NCBI GenBank assembly: GCA_028688055.1
Contig: JAQTYZ010000004.1
Coordinates: 1 to 33,020 of the forward strand
Origin: Patescibacteria group bacterium
GTDB taxonomy: Bacteria; Patescibacteriota; Patescibacteriia; Buchananbacterales; UBA6539
Length of the DNA: 33,020 bases
Direction: 5' to 3'
The notes beneath the pieces were generated by a model. That model was not told where the DNA came from, did not search any database, and was given only the letters and a program-made list of their open reading frames with translations. A program made the translations under genes and the position numbers. Positions 27,542-33,020 of this stretch are shown one piece after another (positions within the stretch are counted from its first letter, which is position 1; each line of letters begins with the position of its first letter).

Positions 27542-27928
27542 TTACTGGTGATTATTTAAAAAATCTTTAACTTTTGACTCCAGTTCCGATGGGGTGACAC
27601 TGGTTTTAATAATAAAATCTGATGCCCCAAGCTTCAACCCTTTCTCAATTTCTTCCTTTTGTGACAAATTAGAAAAAATAATCACCGGAATTTTTTTCGT
27701 TTTTACACTCGCCTTTAAAGCTTTGAGCATGCCATAACCGTCAACTTTTGGCATTAAAATATCAAGCAAAATTAAATCGGGATTTTCCAGCTGTGCTAAA
27801 GACAAGCCCTCTTCGCCATTCGCCGCTTTGACCGTGTCAAAACCAACCTGCGATAACTTCAAGCCATACATCTCCAACAAGAAAGGTTCATCTTCAACAA
27901 TTAAAATCTTTTTTTTATCTTTAGCCAT
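27542..27928 (-). CDS. Stand-alone response regulator receiver domain
   Basis: ILIVEDEPFLLEMYGLKL...DLILLDILMPKVDGYGML...PVIIFSNLSQKEE...GASDFIIKT. Confidence 0.93.
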   Translation of the reverse strand: MAKDKKKILIVEDEPFLLEMYGLKLSQVGFDTVKAANGEEGLSLAQLENPDLILLDILMPKVDGYGMLKALKASVKTKKIPVIIFSNLSQKEEIEKGLKLGASDFIIKTSVTPSELESKVKDFLNNHQ

Positions 27929-27965
27929 ATAATATTAGTTTAGCAAAAAATTCCTTTTCCATAAA

Positions 27966-29720
27966 CTACATTTTCGACGGTGACTCAATACCAAGTAATC
28001 TTAAACCAGAAACCAAAACAGTTCTGACATTTTTAATTAGCAACAACCTAGCTTTAGTTACTTTTTTATCCTCACTTAAAATCGGCTGCTGTTCGTAAAA
28101 TAAACTGAAATTTTTTGCCAAGTCAAAAAGATAGTTAGCAACCAGCGACGGATCGCGCTTCGCCACGGCCGATATTATCATCCCCGGATATTTCGCCAAC
28201 GATTTAATTACTGCCATTTCTGCCTCACTGGCCAAAACAGAAAAATCAACTTTCAGCGTCGGCTTAAGCTTGGTTTTTTCAAAAATACTGTTGATGCGCG
28301 CCGCGACATATTGTAAATACGGTCCGGTGCGACCGGTAAACGCGACTGATTCACTCGGATTAAAAACCATCGTCGTTCCCGGACTGACGGCCAAAATATA
28401 AAATTTAATAGCACCGACTGAAATTTGTTCAGAACGCTGTTCGAGTTCTTTATCCGACAAATCCTGATAACGATGCTTAATTTCTTCACGCGCTAATTTC
28501 TCAAGCATCCCGATTAAGTCATCGGCCCCAGTACCCTTGATTAATCCTTCGCGTGATTTTATTTTTCCCGACGGCAGACGAATCATCCCATACGAAAGAT
28601 GATGATAGTTACTAATATTTTTAAAATCTAGCAGTTCCAAAATTTTAAATAGTTGGCGAAAATATAAATCCTGCTCGGAACCGACCACATAGATTGACTG
28701 ACTTAGATTATGTTTGGCTTTCATATAAGCCAGGTACAAATCTTGCGTCACGTACAAACTGGTCGAATCTGGTCGCAACACAATTTTATCGGGGATGCCA
28801 AATCTTTCCAACGGCGCTAAAATGACACCTTCATTATTTTTGATAAAAACGCCTTGCTTGATTCCTTGTTCGACGATATCTTTGCCTGATTGGTAAAATT
28901 CACTTTCATAATATTCTTCATCAAACGGCGCGATACCAAGCTTCGTTAAAGTTTGTTTAAAACCTTCTAAAACCCAAACCATCAGCTTTTCCCAAATACC
29001 ATTAATCTTTGGTGAGCCATTTTCCCAATCCTGCAAAATTTTTTGCGCGGCGACATCAAGCGTTTTGTCAGTTTTGGCTTCTTGCGTCAAGTGAACATAA
29101 AAACTGCCAACAAAATGATCGGGCTTCAACTTGGCCGATTTTGGTGTTTTATTTTTTCCCCATTTGATATAGCCTAAAATCGTTTTAGCAATTGCAATAC
29201 CACGGTTGTTATACAGCGTCGAACGAATAACTTTGTAGCCACTAAATTTCATCATCGAGCTCAAGCTGTCACCCAGACAGATATTTCGAAGATGACCAAC
29301 GGTCAGCGGCTTGTTAGTGTTTGGTGAAAAATATTCAACCATAACCCGCTGATTCTTGCCGACTTTTGATCGGCCATATTTTTCTTTTTGCTTATAAATT
29401 TCGGTCAGTGTTAAGCGCGCAAAATTTTCCTGATTAACAAAAAAATTAAGGTATGGGCCTGTCGCCACAACTTTTTTAACTAGTTCGGTTGGTTTAAAAT
29501 TTTTCTCAAAATACGTTGCCGTTTCCGCGGGATTTTTTCTTAGTTTTTTACCCAGCAAAAAACAGGGGACGCTATAGTCCCCGTTAATGCCTCGAGCCGG
29601 ATAATCAATAATAATTGAATCACCCTCAGCATCGGCCGGCAAATTATTTTTCACAAATTCCGTAATTTCGCTTCTGACTCGCAGCTCAACTTGGCTAAAA
29701 TTTTCCGCTTCGTTAAACAT
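27966..29720 (-). CDS. argS: Arginyl-tRNA synthetase
   Basis: VEYFSPNTNKPLTVGHLRNICLGDSLSSMMKFSGYKVIRSTLYNNRGIAIAK, YVVGSEQDLYFRQLFKIL, SYGMIRLPSGKIKSREG, FTGRTGPYLQYVAARINSI. Confidence 0.95.
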   Translation of the reverse strand: MFNEAENFSQVELRVRSEITEFVKNNLPADAEGDSIIIDYPARGINGDYSVPCFLLGKKLRKNPAETATYFEKNFKPTELVKKVVATGPYLNFFVNQENFARLTLTEIYKQKEKYGRSKVGKNQRVMVEYFSPNTNKPLTVGHLRNICLGDSLSSMMKFSGYKVIRSTLYNNRGIAIAKTILGYIKWGKNKTPKSAKLKPDHFVGSFYVHLTQEAKTDKTLDVAAQKILQDWENGSPKINGIWEKLMVWVLEGFKQTLTKLGIAPFDEEYYESEFYQSGKDIVEQGIKQGVFIKNNEGVILAPLERFGIPDKIVLRPDSTSLYVTQDLYLAYMKAKHNLSQSIYVVGSEQDLYFRQLFKILELLDFKNISNYHHLSYGMIRLPSGKIKSREGLIKGTGADDLIGMLEKLAREEIKHRYQDLSDKELEQRSEQISVGAIKFYILAVSPGTTMVFNPSESVAFTGRTGPYLQYVAARINSIFEKTKLKPTLKVDFSVLASEAEMAVIKSLAKYPGMIISAVAKRDPSLVANYLFDLAKNFSLFYEQQPILSEDKKVTKARLLLIKNVRTVLVSGLRLLGIESPSKM

Positions 29721-29748
29721 ATATTAATACTATTTTAGCACAACAGCG

Positions 29749-31341
29749 CTAATCAAGGCTACATTTCCACGTGCCGTTGGCTTTAATAATTTGATCAATA
29801 GCAACGGTTTGAACCGTTGCCTCAATCGTATTCGCCACCTCGCCAGTATGGACGGGTTTTAAATATTTTACTGGGGACACAAATTGGGCCGGTAATAAAC
29901 CCATCAAATATAAATCAAGTTGGCTAAATGGCCTCAAATTAGTATCAGCCATTTTCGTTAACGCCGAGGTAAACGTGTTATTGCCATTATCAATCCAGCC
30001 CGAACCACCGAGCGGCGACATAAATATATCATATAAATTCCAATGACTTTCATCGTCAGCTCTTAATAAATTCGTATTTTTCTTGCCCCCAGCGTCAATG
30101 AATGGAACATAGGCCGCCCAGTTATGTAAAATTTCGTGCACCATAATATTAAGGGCCGAGCTAAGTCCGTCGGAAGTTTCTGGAGCGTACTTATTAATAT
30201 TGCCCATCACAATCACGCCCTTCAATTTACCTTCGCTCCCAAAAATATTAGAACGATCTAAATTGCCGCGATTAATACCTTCGACCTTGTTCGTGACCGG
30301 CGTAAAGTGTGCAATTTCATTGGAATTTTTTTCGGACGGAATTTCAAAATTAGTAAAAATAAAAATAAAATCAAAATCGTCAGAATTATTATCGTAAAAA
30401 GTATTAATCGTTTCGTTTTTTATTTCGGACGTTCCATCAAATCTTTTATTCAACAAATAGCCGTCGTTGTTAATAATCGCTGTTGGATAATTAAAACTTA
30501 TTTTTGACAACCCAGCGCTAGCCCAAGCATATCGATTGGGAGTATGCTGCTTTAACATTTCAATTTTTTCGACTTCGCTGGTATTATACTTGCCGTCGGT
30601 CAAAAAAATCACCGCCGCTTTTAAATTCTGATTTTCACAATCGCGGCGTGAAATAATCGGTTCGGCCGTTAAATTAAAAATATTTTTATCCAGCGTTTTA
30701 ATCTCACGCTCACGAATAAAAAAATCACGGCTACCGCTAACCGCATCGCTTAGTTTAAAATGATTATCAATTACCGCTTGCGTAGTCGCGAAGGGTTCTA
30801 AAATACCATTACGGACATAATAATATTTTTTGTTTTTACTGTCCTGATACAAACTACCGTTGGGAAATTGAAAATCGTGATTGATAATTGTTCCGATTTG
30901 ATAATCGCCAAAAAAAACATCAGCCACGTCAACAACGCGCTTACTCCAAGCTTCACCATAAATGCTAGCGGCAATACTTTCATTCTGTAACTCACGTAAA
31001 ACACCCCCGGGTTCAACCGCGTAAACTTGCGGGGCGGTCGGCACTTTCACCAAATACGTTCCAGGCCTAATGGTAATATTTTGACCCAGTTTAAAATTGG
31101 CTAAAAATTTATTGTCGACGGTGGTAATTTTTGAATAATCGGCGCCATACCAACTTTGGTAAGTTGCCAAATTCGAAAACGGATGACGGACACTATTGCC
31201 GTCAATAAAATAAACCGTACCAAAATCTTTAGACTTGACCAAATTAAAGTCGGCACGAGCTGGTGTGGGATTAATAAAACCGCCCCCGAGTGGGCTGATT
31301 AAGATAACAAAAAAAAGGGTCTTAGCAAGCAATTTTTTCAT
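29749..31341 (-). CDS. Secreted surface protein: N-terminal CPR-type repeats plus a putative HExxH zinc metalloprotease domain
   Basis: Signal peptide; GTVYFIDGNSVRHPFSNLATYQSWYGADYSKITTV..., TYLVKVPTAPQVYAVEPGGVLREL repeats; MVHEILHNWAAY (HExxH) followed by ESHWNLYDIFMSPLGGSGW and FSQLDLYLMGLLP. Confidence 0.7.
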   Translation of the reverse strand: MKKLLAKTLFFVILISPLGGGFINPTPARADFNLVKSKDFGTVYFIDGNSVRHPFSNLATYQSWYGADYSKITTVDNKFLANFKLGQNITIRPGTYLVKVPTAPQVYAVEPGGVLRELQNESIAASIYGEAWSKRVVDVADVFFGDYQIGTIINHDFQFPNGSLYQDSKNKKYYYVRNGILEPFATTQAVIDNHFKLSDAVSGSRDFFIREREIKTLDKNIFNLTAEPIISRRDCENQNLKAAVIFLTDGKYNTSEVEKIEMLKQHTPNRYAWASAGLSKISFNYPTAIINNDGYLLNKRFDGTSEIKNETINTFYDNNSDDFDFIFIFTNFEIPSEKNSNEIAHFTPVTNKVEGINRGNLDRSNIFGSEGKLKGVIVMGNINKYAPETSDGLSSALNIMVHEILHNWAAYVPFIDAGGKKNTNLLRADDESHWNLYDIFMSPLGGSGWIDNGNNTFTSALTKMADTNLRPFSQLDLYLMGLLPAQFVSPVKYLKPVHTGEVANTIEATVQTVAIDQIIKANGTWKCSLD

Positions 31342-31347
31342 ATCATT

Positions 31348-31376
31348 ATTATAGCAATTTAAGTCAAAAAGGCAAT
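31348..31376 (-). promoter_or_regulatory. Promoter of the secreted HExxH protein (predicted leaderless transcript)
   Basis: Minus strand extended -10 TGC-TATAAT (31348-31353), weak -35 TTGCCT about 16 nt upstream. ATG begins 6 nt after the -10. Confidence 0.5.
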
Positions 31377-31424
31377 TGTTTTAATTGACTAAACATTTAA
31401 AATAAATAAAAATATCATTAACAT

Positions 31425-31437
31425 CTGTCAGGCTCTA
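31425..31437 (+). promoter_or_regulatory. 5' UTR arm complementary to the 3' UTR of orf136
   Basis: CTGTCAGGCTCTA is complementary to TAGAGCCCTGACAG (31889-31902) with one bulged C. Confidence 0.7.
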
Positions 31438-31458
31438 TCCAACAGGAGGACTCAGCTT

Positions 31459-31869
31459 ATGCAACAGCCAGTAGCCGATCAGAACCAGCCGTGGAGGATT
31501 GCTGAAACGCTCAACGAGCAAGGAGCAATCACTCACGGCGGTAGCGGTAGCGGCACCATCCGGCGGGTATCGATTCCGAGACTTACCGACCGTCCGACGC
31601 CCGCCGAAATCGTCGCTTGTACCTTCTTCTGCCCCTCAATCACCGAAGTGACCGCTGTTGATGCTTTCGGCGACGGTCAAGAAATTGGCGAGAATACGCC
31701 GGTGTTCATCGGAGGAATTGAGAACGTCTTGCCGGAAAACTTGCCGGAATCAAGTGGTCACTTTGACATCGGGCCCGTGCGTTTTTCAACCAACGGCTCA
31801 ATCCACGTAACGTTTACCAACGAGACCGTGTTCACCCCCTCAAGCTCCGAGCCGGTTGTGGTTTCGTAA
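31459..31869 (+). CDS. Orphan 136-aa hypothetical protein
   Basis: AGGAGGACT SD about 10 nt upstream of the ATG. Balanced codon usage unlike the AT-rich neighbours. Single-gene unit ending in an intrinsic terminator. No recognised domain. Confidence 0.72.
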   Translation: MQQPVADQNQPWRIAETLNEQGAITHGGSGSGTIRRVSIPRLTDRPTPAEIVACTFFCPSITEVTAVDAFGDGQEIGENTPVFIGGIENVLPENLPESSGHFDIGPVRFSTNGSIHVTFTNETVFTPSSSEPVVVS

Positions 31870-31888
31870 TATCCCAAATGCCCTTTAG

Positions 31889-31902
31889 TAGAGCCCTGAC
31901 AG
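31889..31902 (+). promoter_or_regulatory. 3' UTR arm complementary to the 5' UTR of orf136
   Basis: TAGAGCCCTGACAG; see 31425-31437. Confidence 0.7.
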
Positions 31903-31907
31903 ACTCA

Positions 31908-31947
31908 AAGGCGCAGGCACTCCCCAGTGTTCTGCGTCCTTTTTTTA
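31908..31947 (+). terminator. Intrinsic terminator of orf136
   Basis: AGGCGCAGGCACTCCCCAGTGTTCTGCGTCCTTTTTTT: stem AGG-CGCAG/CTGCG-T-CCT with inner CACT/AGTG and U7. Confidence 0.78.
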
Positions 31948-31954
31948 TTATTAA

Positions 31955-31982
31955 CAAAAAAAGATAAAACAATTGTCTTATC
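31955..31982 (-). terminator. Intrinsic terminator of the downstream minus-strand methyltransferase
   Basis: Minus strand GATAAGACAATTGTTTTATC near-palindrome followed by TTTTTTTG. A second near-palindrome CCTACCTATTATAAGTAGG lies at 31983-32001. Confidence 0.6.
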
Positions 31983-32068
31983 CCTACCTATTATAAGTAG
32001 GCAATATTTATTGATTCTTAATAAACAACAAATTGAGCCTAAATTGTTGCCACTGACGTTTTGGTAAT

Positions 32069-32572
32069 TTAACAATTTTTAAACTTAGCCAGGTAAATAT
32101 CGCATAAACCAAAAACGGTTTTTTTCTTGACAATCGTGCAAAACTTATTAATTATTAACTTTTCAGTAGCTGGCAATGTTAACGTTTTAGCTAAGGCTTG
32201 TTTTTCTAAAAAAAATGACCCAACCTTATTGAGCCAACCCTGACGGCTAATGCCAAACAATAACTGACAATCAGGCTTAAGACTAGATAATTTTATCAAA
32301 ATTTTTTCAACATCGGCCGAGGGCATTTCATAAAATGTTTCATTGGTAACAAAAATATTAAAGTCAACCTGATCCCAATCTTTAACATCTGAATACTCAG
32401 GGACAATGTCATAACCGACGTATTTTTGATTAGTGAGAAATGTCTTTAATTGCTGAGTACCACAACCAAAATCTAAAATTTTACGATCGGCACTATTTAA
32501 ACCGCCAACTTTTACCAGGGCTTTAAGAATGGCGTCAAAATATATTTTTTGGATTCCGCGATAATGAGTCAT
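32069..32572 (-). CDS. Class I SAM-dependent methyltransferase
   Basis: KILDFGCGTQQLKTFL...YVGYDIVPEYSDVKDW...DFNIFVTNETFYEMP. Confidence 0.8.
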   Translation of the reverse strand: MTHYRGIQKIYFDAILKALVKVGGLNSADRKILDFGCGTQQLKTFLTNQKYVGYDIVPEYSDVKDWDQVDFNIFVTNETFYEMPSADVEKILIKLSSLKPDCQLLFGISRQGWLNKVGSFFLEKQALAKTLTLPATEKLIINKFCTIVKKKTVFGLCDIYLAKFKNC

Positions 32573-32703
32573 AGTTATTTAACCAATCTCGGCGTTGCGG
32601 CCAAGGCTAAGCACATTAATTAGCTTTAGAATTATGAAAAAATTCAAAAATTAAAATTTACTAACAGGAACAAACGATAACTCCAAGATCATAGCCAACT
32701 GAT

Positions 32704-33020
32704 TTATTTTCTTTCAACTGATTTCTTGGCAATCATTACCACTAAAATCAAGAAAAACGCCGACGCCGCCATCATAGGAATTGTGATATAGCCAAACTGC
32801 AAAAAAAATCGCTGCGAACAGGACGCTGAATAACCGACGGCCGAACATGGCAACGGCGTATTGGTAATCTGACTATAATAATGGAATCCCGCAATTAAAA
32901 ATCCAACTAACGACAAGCCCATCAGGTAATCAACAATTTCGCTTTTGCGTTTCCACAGCGCCATAAAAAGTAAAATCACTTGCGGATACATTAAAATTCG
33001 CTGATACCAACATAATTTGC
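32704..33020 (-). CDS. DsbB/BdbC-type disulfide bond formation protein, 5' end outside the window
   Basis: The open frame continues past the annotated ATG to the window edge as KLCWYQRILMYPQVILL..., the DsbB signature, with PCSAVGYSASC and four-TM-like hydrophobicity. Confidence 0.85.
   Translation of the reverse strand, partial: KLCWYQRILMYPQVILLFMALWKRKSEIVDYLMGLSLVGFLIAGFHYYSQITNTPLPCSAVGYSASCSQRFFLQFGYITIPMMAASAFFLILVVMIAKKSVERK

Noticed and set aside
1-33020. Recoded UGA (code 25, as in Gracilibacteria/SR1)
   Set aside because: Several genes, including efp and the Mur ligase, end at TGA at the expected positions, so standard bacterial code 11 fits.
1-33020. CRISPR array, tRNA or rRNA genes, prophage or toxin-antitoxin modules
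   Set aside because: No direct-repeat/spacer arrays, tRNA-like cloverleaf ends or rRNA signatures were seen. The noncoding structures found do not fit these classes.

Overview
This window looks like a Candidate Phyla Radiation (Patescibacteria-like) chromosome segment. TGA is used as a stop codon (for example at the end of efp), so the code is standard. Most genes lie on the minus strand.

Gene content, in order: a truncated transposase 3' end; divergent purC and purH with strong Shine-Dalgarno (SD) sites; ychF; a small membrane ORF; a THUMP/TrmG10-like methyltransferase; a CxxC/CxxC zinc-ribbon miniprotein; rpsF-ssb-rpsR-efp; a 38-aa basic ORF; recA; a RodZ-like protein; ftsK; rpoC; rpoB; a small membrane protein; a MurE-like ligase; a 59-aa two-TM ORF; ruvA; a NIF3-like gene; ileS; a Ca-binding-repeat L,D-transpeptidase; a stand-alone receiver; argS; a secreted HExxH protein; an orphan 136-aa plus-strand gene; a SAM methyltransferase; and the 5'-truncated end of a dsbB-like gene.

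The most interesting signals are not protein-coding:
(1) a free-standing ~140-nt plus-strand ncRNA (22487-22625) with its own promoter, a closing stem starting at the predicted TSS, a loop with eight consecutive C residues, and an intrinsic terminator;
(2) an orphan mRNA (about 31420-31950) whose 5' and 3' UTRs are complementary;
(3) a structured leader with an intrinsic terminator upstream of rpsF;
(4) a structured rpoBC leader with competing pairings;
(5) a palindromic repeat inserted in frame in IleRS and a second one overlapping the efp stop codon;
(6) -10 boxes exactly 6 nt upstream of ATG in several genes, suggesting leaderless mRNAs.

Three real small ORFs are missing from, or in a different frame to, the supplied ORF track. 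All assignments come from reading the sequence. No database search or folding program was run.
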